From Citrobacter tructae (lineage in GTDB: Bacteria > Pseudomonadota > Gammaproteobacteria > Enterobacterales > Enterobacteriaceae), in contig NZ_CP038469.1 of assembly GCF_004684345.1 (NCBI RefSeq), forward strand, positions 4,464,001 through 4,528,000: a stretch of 64,000 nucleotides of DNA. Direction: 5' to 3'. The notes under the pieces were generated by a model, which was given only the letters and a program-made list of their open reading frames with translations, was not told where the DNA came from and ran no database searches. Position numbers and translations under genes: made by a program. Of this stretch, positions 35,201 to 41,591 are shown piece by piece. Position 1 is the first letter of the stretch. Every line of letters starts with the position of its first letter.

Positions 35201-36649
35201 AGATTTACCTAATGTGCAAAATACGCCAGGTTGCATTGACACATTAAGCGTACCTGCCCGGGTTTGGTAAACCGCTTCACCCCATGTCTGCATCCAATTT
35301 CCAATCCCGGAAAGGCTATCAACACAGGGCTGTGGGATCACACCTTCAGCATCAGGGCCTGTGTTGAGCAGTAAATTCCCACCTTTACTTGCGCAATCAA
35401 GAAGGTCGTTGAGAAGTTCGCTAGTGCTCTTCCAGTTATTGTCTGCTGAATTGTATCCCCACGAATTATTCATCGTCATACATGCTTCCCAGGGGCCGCT
35501 CATGGAGCCTGCTGGAATACTCTGTTCTGGCGTTGAATAATCGCCAACTGAATTGCCAATACGATCGTTAATGATGATATCTGGCGACATGCGCCGTAAA
35601 AAATCTCTGGTTTCGGTAGAGACATCTTGTGTGTTAAATGCAGCCCACGCACCGTCGAACCAGATAAGAGCAGGGTCGAAAATTTCGATCAACTCTTTCA
35701 GGTGTTCCTTCATTTCTGAAAGATAGCGAGTGACATCTTCTGGACTGATTGTTGATGGGTCTATTTCAGCTGCGTTTTCGATATTCACTTCGTTGACATT
35801 ACCCCAGTCCAGCAAAGAGTAGTAGCAACAAAATATAATGCCTCTTTCACGACATGCAGCGGCCAGGGGGCGAAGAACAGACTTGTGTATAGATGCTGTA
35901 TTTTCGACGTCATAAGGGGCAAACTCCTTGACGTTGGTATCAAACATAGCAAAACCATCATGATGTTTTGTTGTGATGGTAAGGTATTTTTGCCCTGCAT
36001 CCGAAATCATATATGCCCATTCTTCAGGGCTGTACTTACTGGGTGCAAAAGGCACACATGCTTCAGTAATGTATTCATCTTTTGGGATGTGGTCTGTATT
36101 CATGACCCACTCACCTTTAGCAAGGACAGAATATGCCCCCCAGTGCATCATATGGCCAAATCGTGCGTCATCGAACCACTTCATTCTTCGAATTTTATCT
36201 TCTGCAGTCTCTGTTCCTGAATATTGAGAAAAAACAAACCAGTTCAGATAGCCAGTAAAACCTTCCGGGAATAACATATAGATATCAGTTGATTCAGAGT
36301 AGCTATTCTCGATATCACCACTGACAGACTCAGTGAAGTAATTTTCCACGCCTGATGTTTTTACTGTGAATGTCCAGAGTGGATCATTTTCCATCGAGCC
36401 ACTAAAAATTTGTATCTTCTGATTGGATGTTTGTGTTGAGGCAAACAACATACAATTTGCAAACATCCCGATAGGAATAGTCGTATTGAATTTAAGCCAT
36501 GAGCCAGCCGGAAGATCCATGACGGATTGATCTGTTTGCTCTCTGGGGGAGTTGTCAAAATGAGTAAGACGGTAGTTATCAACTGATGATAGTTGTACCG
36601 TAGTATTAGACTCTATATAGTCTTGAAAATATATGATATTATTTTTCAT
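32243..36649 (-). CDS. Giant multidomain glycosidase without signal peptide (GH29 fucosidase-like + 2 CBM32 + glucoamylase-like + CBM)
   Basis: 1468 residues. Visible in order: N-terminal beta-rich region of unknown type (1-150); GH29 alpha-L-fucosidase-like domain (about 152-460) with MKWFDDARFGHMMHWG, TTKHHDGF (227-233), the likely nucleophile Asp332 in IWFDG and GGNLLLNTGPDAEG; its beta C-domain (to about 558). Next come two F5/8-type (CBM32) modules (about 575-695 and 712-843, each with a DGNPxTRWA motif). A glucoamylase-like domain of the Pfam PF10091 kind, which includes GH144 beta-1,2-glucanases, covers about 853-1240 (FEYFWREAN, GYKGFFYHF-like YKGFFYHFIDMDT, SEVSTVDT). A CBM-like domain (1262-1372) and a terminal beta domain (1377-1468) follow. 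The N-terminus MKNNIIYFQDYIESN has no hydrophobic core, so neither Sec nor Tat export is likely. It lies 40 bases after the M15 endopeptidase gene with its own AAGG site, in one operon. Substrate unknown. Confidence 0.88.
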   Translation of the reverse strand: MKNNIIYFQDYIESNTTVQLSSVDNYRLTHFDNSPREQTDQSVMDLPAGSWLKFNTTIPIGMFANCMLFASTQTSNQKIQIFSGSMENDPLWTFTVKTSGVENYFTESVSGDIENSYSESTDIYMLFPEGFTGYLNWFVFSQYSGTETAEDKIRRMKWFDDARFGHMMHWGAYSVLAKGEWVMNTDHIPKDEYITEACVPFAPSKYSPEEWAYMISDAGQKYLTITTKHHDGFAMFDTNVKEFAPYDVENTASIHKSVLRPLAAACRERGIIFCCYYSLLDWGNVNEVNIENAAEIDPSTISPEDVTRYLSEMKEHLKELIEIFDPALIWFDGAWAAFNTQDVSTETRDFLRRMSPDIIINDRIGNSVGDYSTPEQSIPAGSMSGPWEACMTMNNSWGYNSADNNWKSTSELLNDLLDCASKGGNLLLNTGPDAEGVIPQPCVDSLSGIGNWMQTWGEAVYQTRAGTLNVSMQPGVFCTLGKSSFAHKNKAKLFVTVTKLTSDKLLRIEQPISLPTNVYWLTSPENTVSFNLLNGCMCVPLPDTLSDPLGMVLVMEFEDTPQPKNYPDVALFSHAEASNVWNHDTTDYAAQNVVDGNPQTRWATDQASNVQLEITFNGLTSFDLLGFNQYEQRIAKFTIDIYSETQLIASLSGENPEQNCLLNLPTLTTGDKIILTILSCIDETKPASLYSFSAFNSTLPLLPVIQPVNLAKGAVTVASDVWYDERTEYKAAYATDGNPSTRWAANDNTQLPVTLTISFLKEESFDRISVNEFITSEEVTRIKAFTLQIQNSEDDSWKDIYQGSDITKPIVLPYLTSSKALRIVITELTTNKGPSFYEVEVYQTARAVISLTEEELLEEEARLSFEYFWREANITDGAIGYGLVADRANSRRASIACSGFAFSALVIAVERGWLSRAEAENRLYNSLLTLQNAALRYKGFFYHFIDMDTLDTLESEVSTVDTMLALNGILTAGQYFGGPIGTLAQQIFDDVEWDAAVASDGNFTMGWDADLAPISATWGGYAEQFCMYPMATGSTKHTPANAADMFYKLERKYGHYGDSGDLIYVWGGQLFTYQFSHAWLDFRRLWDKQGADWWQNSINASKANREFCIANNEVLPSLDADNWGLTACNGPNGYAAYGAPPSGNIGANNMHFTDGTITPSGPIGSLPFMPKETLQAMMAWYKNPQLWTGYGFIESFNTSKSAPWYCESNSGLIKGLSLIMIENYRSGLIWDTYMKHPVIVSGNQKIFGQQVPEILIQESSDAIVYTGSGWWLAEGRPDSLDGKSQVTQNNGDYFEFTFNGRNTSVYCERNNDQGDIDFYVDNVFTGTANTWSESLQYSDIVFSVKNLSPDTHVLKGVKRSGKWLTVDAIKVYASNSFDVIKSSFDATTNVLVLQLSQAADNYSSKNIDSYIVNQGLSISNIMLSPDKKTITITLTGVKTNMEYIITTNGVNNEILSEKLDKRRIIFIS

Positions 36650-36688
36650 ATTATACCTTTTGAAGAGAGTGTTATAATTAATTGATTA

Positions 36689-37081
36689 TTAAATTAAGGG
36701 GTATTGTTGCCAGGGTAATTGAAAATGAGGTCCGTCACAGAATGGTTTCCAGTCTCCACCCCATTCAATAGGAATGTTTAATATTGAAGAAGCATTTTTA
36801 AAAGCAACGGCAATCTCCTTATAATATTTAAAGTCCCATGAGACTGATGTTGTTGGATAAGCCATAACATCAATAGCATGACCAGATAGATGTCTACTAT
36901 TTAGAGTTTTTGATTTTCCTTCTGCATATAATTTTTTTTGTCGCTCAATTGATCGGAGTCCTTCAGATATACCAAAGTCCACAACTGACAGTTCAAGTGC
37001 TTTATACGCTAACTTGCATAAGTCAGGATGAACATCATTTAAAAATAATAAACTCCTGTTGCTAAAAACGTTGTCTTTCAT
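36689..37081 (-). CDS. M15-family zinc peptidase (L-alanyl-D-glutamate endopeptidase type, ChiX/endolysin-like)
   Basis: A 130-residue single-domain peptidase without signal peptide or membrane helix. The M15 signature is complete: SRHLSGHAID with zinc ligands His64 and Asp71, and EWGGDWKPFCDGPHFQ with the third ligand His119 and the catalytic acid around Asp116. The family cuts the L-Ala-D-Glu bond of peptidoglycan; members are phage endolysins and ChiX of the Serratia type 10 secretion system. It is first in an operon with the giant leaderless glycosidase and divergent from a LysR regulator. No phage structural genes are nearby, so a secretion role is more likely than lysis. AAAAAGG precedes the ATG. 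Confidence 0.85.
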   Translation of the reverse strand: MKDNVFSNRSLLFLNDVHPDLCKLAYKALELSVVDFGISEGLRSIERQKKLYAEGKSKTLNSRHLSGHAIDVMAYPTTSVSWDFKYYKEIAVAFKNASSILNIPIEWGGDWKPFCDGPHFQLPWQQYPLI

Positions 37082-37219
37082 TTTTTACCTTTTTGTTTAA
37101 AAAGTTAGAGGGTAATTGTTATATTGATACTTTAAAAAAGTTAAAAGTTTTGCTCTGTTCCTCCTCACAAAAAAATATCAAAAATATGAGTATTAAATGC
37201 CTATTTTTTAGTTTCTGAC

Positions 37220-37265
37220 CGAACAAATAATGATCGTTTTGAATGCCCCAAAATTCCATTGTTCG
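37220..37265. promoter_or_regulatory. Putative operator in the M15/LysR divergent region
   Basis: CGAACAA (37220-37226) and TTGTTCG (37259-37265) are a perfect 7-bp inverted repeat, 32 bases apart, in the 220-base AT-rich gap between the endopeptidase operon and its regulator. It lies 34-82 bases ahead of the regulator start, where a LysR protein would bind for autoregulation and control of the divergent operon. Inference from layout. Confidence 0.45.
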
Positions 37266-37301
37266 TTTAGTATTTAGGCTCTTGAGTGAGGGAGGTCTAT
37301 G

Positions 37302-38162
37302 ATGTCTATTTTCATATCAAAACAACTGAAGTACTTTATGGTTGCAATGGAAAAAAAGTGTATATCTAAGGCCGCAGATGAGCTGTATTTAACAAGAACG
37401 CCTTTATGTAAAAAATTGGCAGATCTTGAAAGTGCATTAGGGGAAAATTTATTCATTAGAAAGTATAATGAATTAATCCCAACAGAGTATGCAGTTTCCT
37501 TATATAAAGAATTAACACCAATATATGAGGCCCAATCAAGACTTGAGAATAAATTAAATAATAAGGGCGGATGCGGTACTCTAACGATTGTATTTGATGT
37601 GACCATTCCAGAACTTATGTACCGCACTATATCATCATCTATTGAAGGGGAATTTACACAGGTTAAAATAAAGTTTCAGCGAGTTGTCATTACTGAGAAA
37701 TTACTTCAAGATAATGCTTATATAAATAATGTTTTTTTCATTTCATTAAGACCTTTAGTGCTCTACTATCCATTTAAGGAGGTGAAGTGGCATGGAGGAG
37801 AAGTAACGATTTTAATGCCAAAGAGTAAAATGGATGCAACTGATTTTATAGATGTTTATATGTGGAATGATAGTTTTTCCAGTCACTTTAAAGATAAAGT
37901 GGAAAGAATCTTGCGAGATAAATACGAAACTGTGAGCTTTATATCACACAACTTTGATCTTTCTACACTTCTGCACAATATATATCGTGGGAAAGGTGCG
38001 TGCATATTACCATTAAAAACAGCATTAATTTACAAGAGTGAAAACTTGGCAGTTAAACCAATTAAATCGAAATATATATCAGTTTTTATGTATCACAATG
38101 AAGGTTTATCATTTAAAGAAGGGTTTGAAAGGACAAAACAGGTTCTTCTATCTTTTATCTGA
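37302..38162 (+). CDS. LysR-type regulator of the island
   Basis: A 286-residue protein with an N-terminal LysR-type helix-turn-helix (about residues 5-65, SKAADELYLTRTPLCKKLADLESALGENLF) and a divergent effector domain rich in Lys and aromatic residues. Two adjacent ATGs exist (37299, 37302). The second has the better spacing from GGAGG, so it is chosen. Composition is AT-rich like its neighbours and unlike the backbone. It sits between the peptidase/glycosidase operon (divergent) and the holin operon (convergent) and probably controls both, as the LysR protein ChiR does for Serratia chitinase secretion. Effector unknown. Confidence 0.82.
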   Translation: MSIFISKQLKYFMVAMEKKCISKAADELYLTRTPLCKKLADLESALGENLFIRKYNELIPTEYAVSLYKELTPIYEAQSRLENKLNNKGGCGTLTIVFDVTIPELMYRTISSSIEGEFTQVKIKFQRVVITEKLLQDNAYINNVFFISLRPLVLYYPFKEVKWHGGEVTILMPKSKMDATDFIDVYMWNDSFSSHFKDKVERILRDKYETVSFISHNFDLSTLLHNIYRGKGACILPLKTALIYKSENLAVKPIKSKYISVFMYHNEGLSFKEGFERTKQVLLSFI

Positions 38163-38174
38163 TAACTGAAAAGG

Positions 38175-38200
38175 AAAAAGCTCTCTCTGCGAGAGCTTTT
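38175..38200. terminator. Bidirectional terminator between the regulator and holin genes
   Basis: AAAGCTCTC / GAGAGCTTT with a five-base loop, A-rich on the left and followed by T runs on the right, sits between the two convergent stop codons. Confidence 0.85.
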
Positions 38201-38534
38201 ATTTTTTGTTAAGGTCGATACCCATTTTCATTTTTATCACAAAGAGAAAAAACCTTCCAATCCCATGGGTACCTAGTAATGATATGATGATTGCAATTGC
38301 TCCAGCCGAAATTTTGACACTGTAAAAAGGAGGTAAGCTGATTATGTGTGGCTTTACCAGAAAGAAGATTAGAAGACATATGATTAAGTCTCCACACCGT
38401 TCTCGAAATTTCCCACCACCATATAACCAACGTCCTATCTCTCCAAGTGTAATAATAAAAATCATTTTGAGTGTATCTACGGGTTCAGAAAATAGTGCGA
38501 ATATCAATCCGCTAAATGTCAATTTTGAAGACAT
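38199..38534 (-). CDS. Holin-like small membrane protein
   Basis: A 111-residue protein with three predicted helices: about 19-38 (DTLKMIFIITLGEIGRWLYG), 47-66 (GDLIICLLIFFLVKPHIISL) and 72-98 (KISAGAIAIIISLLGTHGIG). A basic loop (GGKFRER) and a charged C-terminus (KMKMGIDLNKK) complete a holin topology and length. The arrangement resembles lambdoid/LydA-type holins and the ChiW holin of type 10 secretion. AGGAG precedes the ATG. It follows the 142-residue glycan-binding-type gene by 58 bases on the same strand. In this setting it would open the inner membrane for the M15 peptidase encoded 1.2 kb away. Family assignment rests on topology and context, not on a conserved motif. Confidence 0.72.
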   Translation of the reverse strand: MSSKLTFSGLIFALFSEPVDTLKMIFIITLGEIGRWLYGGGKFRERCGDLIICLLIFFLVKPHIISLPPFYSVKISAGAIAIIISLLGTHGIGRFFLFVIKMKMGIDLNKK

Positions 38535-38592
38535 CTTTTCTCCTGAAAGGCCAGTTTAATAACTGGCCTTATTTAGTTAACTTGAGTTAGAT

Positions 38593-39021
38593 TTACATGC
38601 CTGTCAGTAGACGAACATCATCGATATCTACTGCATCAGTAGATTCGGCATTGTATGCCGCCTGAAAATGCAACATGAGCGGTCCTGTCCAGGATTCCTC
38701 TACAGTAAAGGTCATTGTTTCGATCGTCCAATCGCCATTCATGTCAGTATTAAACGTCTGACTCCAATAGGTAGTGTTTGTGTTCAGCATCATGACCGAA
38801 ACTGTACCGCTATTCTGTCCGCGAGATTTGAAGGTCAATACAGCTTGTTGGCCTACAGGAATGCTAATTCCCTGCCATGCAGATTCTGTGGCATTAATAT
38901 GTGCATAGTAGTTTTCAACAGTTTCAGATTCATTTTGCACACCCGCTGCACTGTCAGAAAACGACCAGGCATTGAGTTGTTCCGGGTTAAAATCACCATC
39001 GTTAATAATGTTAGAAATCAT
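38593..39021 (-). CDS. Leaderless jelly-roll carbohydrate-binding-type protein (142 residues)
   Basis: The product starts MISNIINDGDFNPEQLNAWS and ends DAVDIDDVRLLTGM. The NDGDF-x(n)-W opening and the DIDDVRL closing strand are the hallmarks of CBM4/9-like jelly-roll modules (Pfam CBM_4_9). No signal peptide is present. GGAGA precedes the ATG. It is co-transcribed with the holin gene. The same fold appears twice in the 260-residue protein at 40588-41370. The likely role is an exported glycan-binding accessory protein, by analogy with Cbp21 in the Serratia T10SS secretome; this is inference. Confidence 0.72.
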   Translation of the reverse strand: MISNIINDGDFNPEQLNAWSFSDSAAGVQNESETVENYYAHINATESAWQGISIPVGQQAVLTFKSRGQNSGTVSVMMLNTNTTYWSQTFNTDMNGDWTIETMTFTVEESWTGPLMLHFQAAYNAESTDAVDIDDVRLLTGM

Positions 39022-39730
39022 TTTGTATCTCCAAATTGAAAAGTTAAGGTGTACTGTTACTGATTCAGTAACATGAATTTATATTAACAGTGTCCTTGTG
39101 GCGTAATTTTCATTGTTTAGTGAAAGTTCAAATAAAAAATATTTTTTGTTATCAGTAATGGAATGTTTTTCGCTTTATCGTCGCCTTGATATGAAAACGC
39201 TAGTGGTTGTATTAATTATCTCTATGTGACATTTTTTAATAAAAACTTGAATAATATGGCTGAAATTGGCTGGCAGTGTTTTTTATCAGCGTCTTTTTTG
39301 TTAAATACAGACCCACTAATTGCAGTATGCTGACGTTAGTCAAGCCGGTCTTGAGGGCAAAAACTTTAGCTCACAAGCGAGTATTATTTTCCGTTACCCG
39401 ATCCTACCTTAATAAATGAATCACCTCATCTGTTGATGTGGCCGTCCAACATTGAGCCAGTCCTCAGTCATGCTTAGGATTGCGAGTCATAAAAACAGAA
39501 TTAGACAGTTATGTGGATGTTATCTGAAAAAAAACATAGAGCATCCATTGTATCTTGCCACTATCGAAAATGTGATAAACATCACCGAAATTGTTCCCGG
39601 TTAAAGTTTTTTGTTAAGAAATATCCATTTAAGACGCTTTAACTTTGTATTGCATGTGGTGATTTGAACTAGCTGGTGAGTCAATTAGCCATACAAAACT
39701 GCAAATTTACTAAGTAAAAAGATTAAAGGA
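39022..39730. other. Gene-free AT-rich stretch
   Basis: About 710 bases without a credible open frame or RNA structure that I can name. The left end must carry the promoter of the 142-residue/holin operon. Many short stop-interrupted frames and A/T runs are seen, so this looks like decayed accessory DNA. Confidence 0.5.
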
Positions 39731-40072
39731 ATGGTGTTACACGGTTTTAAGCAACCCATCGATGACATAGCGGAAAACATGGCCGCTGATCGCGGTATCA
39801 GCCGTAGCAGAATGACGAGCTCACTAAAGTAGAAAGTTGATGACTTTGAGTTAAATCTGCAAGAGGCATACGACAGTCTGTTACCAGAGCAACTGGTCAA
39901 AGTAGACAACTAAATAGAACATGTTCGCGAGGTCATACAGGAAAGGCATAAACAGGAAGCAAAAGTGAATGTATTTGGGCTGAACCATGATGCCAGTTCA
40001 ATTGTGGATATCTGCCTGAAATCATCAATATTATTTTTGCAGCACATTGCCACCAGTAGCACTGGCTGAGCC
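39731..40072 (+). pseudogene. Decayed open frame with two in-frame stops
   Basis: One frame reads MVLHGFKQPIDDIAENMAAD and on through RSRMTSSLK, stop (TAG 39830), KVDDFELNLQEAYDSLLPEQ and on, stop (TAA 39911), IEHVREVIQERHKQEAKVNV and on to TGA at 40070-40072. The pieces together have a helical, charged, protein-like composition of about 114 residues, which non-coding DNA rarely shows. I do not recognise the family. A ribosome-binding-like AAAGGA precedes the ATG. Confidence 0.4.
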
Positions 40073-40105
40073 TGTGATGAAAAGTTCCCCATTGGCACTA
40101 TGATT

Positions 40106-40132
40106 GCCGCATTCACCTGCGGCATTTTTTTA
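40106..40132 (+). terminator. Rho-independent terminator after the decayed gene
   Basis: TGCCGC (40106-40111) and GCGGCA (40120-40125) with an eight-base loop, followed by T7. It lies 34 bases after the last stop of the decayed frame and supports the idea that a real gene once ended there. Confidence 0.75.
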
Positions 40133-40208
40133 GCCAATGAAAAACGTCGTTCATTTTTGGGCTTTACGTAAAAGCTGATATTCATGACAACCATAGCAGG
40201 AGGGTATT

Positions 40209-40466
40209 ATGGTTAATTCGGTAACATTCGGGGGGATCAGGACTATCGATTATTCATCGCAGTCTCGGATAGACTCATTACCACCAGGTACGGGTGCATC
40301 GTCTGGGCAACTTTGTCCCCAGACTGGAGTCTGGAAGTGTGAAAGTTACCAGGTGGTGGTGGGGGTCAGTAGAGGGACGGTGATGCCACAGTACCAAAAT
40401 CGTGACGTTGACTGGACACTGACAGAATATTCGCTTACGGATCTTGAGCAAGTTCTGTCAGGCTGA
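40209..40466 (+). CDS. Hypothetical protein, 85 residues
   Basis: Starts MVNSVTFGGIRTIDYSSQSR with a very strong AGGAGGG site. The centre has a CPQTGVWKC motif followed by a VVVGVSRGTVMPQY segment and a VDW near the end. A Cys-Pro-x-(Ser/Thr)-Gly-x-Trp block followed by a Gly and a Met-Pro is a pattern I recall from small enterobacterial orphan proteins near secretion or toxin loci, but I cannot name a family. It has no signal peptide. It is on the opposite strand from the glycan-binding proteins on both sides. Confidence 0.55.
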   Translation: MVNSVTFGGIRTIDYSSQSRIDSLPPGTGASSGQLCPQTGVWKCESYQVVVGVSRGTVMPQYQNRDVDWTLTEYSLTDLEQVLSG

Positions 40467-40528
40467 ATTTCATCCTCCGGAGATAACCCAGTCATTTATA
40501 AGAACTCAGGTGCGACTGCCTCCTCAGC

Positions 40529-40561
40529 AAAAACTATGTACCGCCAGCAAAAACTGGCGGT
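40529..40561 (-). terminator. Terminator of the 260-residue protein gene
   Basis: ACCGCCAG (40540-40547) and CTGGCGGT (40554-40561) with a six-base loop, 27 bases past the stop. On the minus strand it is followed by ACATAGTTTTT. Confidence 0.6.
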
Positions 40562-40587
40562 GCATATTACTTAAGAAGAACGGGTTA

Positions 40588-41370
40588 TCAGATATAGACC
40601 ATAGACACATTGTCTACATCAATCTCGCCGCCCTGGGTACAATTAAACTGAATGCGAACAATCGATTCGCCTACAGGAACCACAAATGAAGCACCTGTAA
40701 TTGAGCCGCCAACGGTATCAATATATAATTCCTGCCCCGTGGTTTGTGCTGTTACTGTGACATTGCCTGTTGCACTATAGAGTAATTGCATCGAGTAGCT
40801 TAGGCTCAGTGTGCACCCAGCAGTAACGGCAACATCCTGATAGACATAGGAGGCATTCGGGAGCTGCAGATGCCCGCCTACTACTTTCGGGTTTTCTGAC
40901 GTTGCCCCATGAGCTGTCCAGCCAGGGATTGAAGCATCAGTGAAATCACCACCGATGATTAGCTCACTGTTCATTGGCTGTAGTGTCACGTTATCAACAT
41001 GCACTTCTCCACCCGCGTTGCAGGCAAAGGCGATCTCCAGGCCAGTTTCGTCATCGGGGACGGTAATCACTACGCCCGGTTGACTCTCGTTGTTATAATC
41101 GTAATAGACACGTGTACGTGATGGCAGAGACACAACTTCCACATAGCCCGTTGCACTGTTTACCAAAGCAAAATCATAAATAAACGTTAATTCGGTTCCG
41201 GCAATGGCATTAATATCCTGAGTGATTTTATCTGCTGTGGCCAGAACCGCTTGCCCGTTAGAGACCACTGGTTTCTGAGCGGTACCCGCTGAGACAGTCC
41301 AGCCAGTGAAATCTCCGGTAGCAAAATCGCCATTAATAATTAACTGACCACAAGAATTAATTTCAATCAT
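40588..41370 (-). CDS. Leaderless protein with two tandem carbohydrate-binding-type jelly rolls (260 residues)
   Basis: Two homologous modules. Module 1, about residues 9-131, opens LIINGDFATGDFTGW and closes GEVHVDNVTL. Module 2, about 133-260, opens LIIGGDFTDASIPGW and closes GEIDVDNVSMVYI. Both follow the CBM4/9-like jelly-roll pattern of the 142-residue protein in the same island. No enzyme domain and no signal peptide are present (MIEINSCGQ start). GGAGAAG precedes the ATG. It is monocistronic, with a terminator behind it. Role inferred: a glycan-binding protein exported by the same holin/endopeptidase route as the giant glycosidase. Confidence 0.72.
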   Translation of the reverse strand: MIEINSCGQLIINGDFATGDFTGWTVSAGTAQKPVVSNGQAVLATADKITQDINAIAGTELTFIYDFALVNSATGYVEVVSLPSRTRVYYDYNNESQPGVVITVPDDETGLEIAFACNAGGEVHVDNVTLQPMNSELIIGGDFTDASIPGWTAHGATSENPKVVGGHLQLPNASYVYQDVAVTAGCTLSLSYSMQLLYSATGNVTVTAQTTGQELYIDTVGGSITGASFVVPVGESIVRIQFNCTQGGEIDVDNVSMVYI

Positions 41371-41535
41371 TTTACTTCTCCATTAGTTAAAAGCTCAGAG
41401 AAATAATAAGATGTATATTATGATGATATTTTATAAATAATATTCACTACATCTACAAAAATGACTCAATTATATATTCAGTTTTTCGACCCTTCCCCGT
41501 ATTGCAACATCATCTTCGGTTTTTGATGCTTTATA

Positions 41536-41577
41536 AGGACTCTGGCATCTATTACGTTAATACAGATGCAGAGTCCT
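41536..41577 (-). terminator. Stem-loop downstream of tctA
   Basis: AGGACTCT...GCATCT pairs with AGATGC...AGAGTCCT across an 11-14 base loop, 15 bases past the tctA stop. There is no T tract, so it may be a 3' protecting hairpin rather than a strong terminator. Confidence 0.45.
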
Positions 41578-41591
41578 ACCGGTCATCTTAC

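Noticed and set aside
36689..38534. Endopeptidase and holin as a prophage lysis remnant
   Set aside because: No integrase, terminase, tail or replication gene, and no attachment site was seen, and the genes are split between two operons with glycan-active proteins. It remains the main alternative to a secretion role.
36650..39021. Embedded or overlapping spanin genes (Rz/Rz1 type) near the peptidase and holin
   Set aside because: No frame with an N-terminal membrane anchor plus coiled coil, and no small lipobox frame, was found on either strand; the alternative frames within the holin and glycosidase genes look like shadows.
39080..39110. Shared TCCTTGTGGCG upstream of the 142-residue gene and, at about 52053, upstream of the fimbrial operon
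   Set aside because: An 11-base match with no extension or palindromy is not enough to call a common regulatory site.
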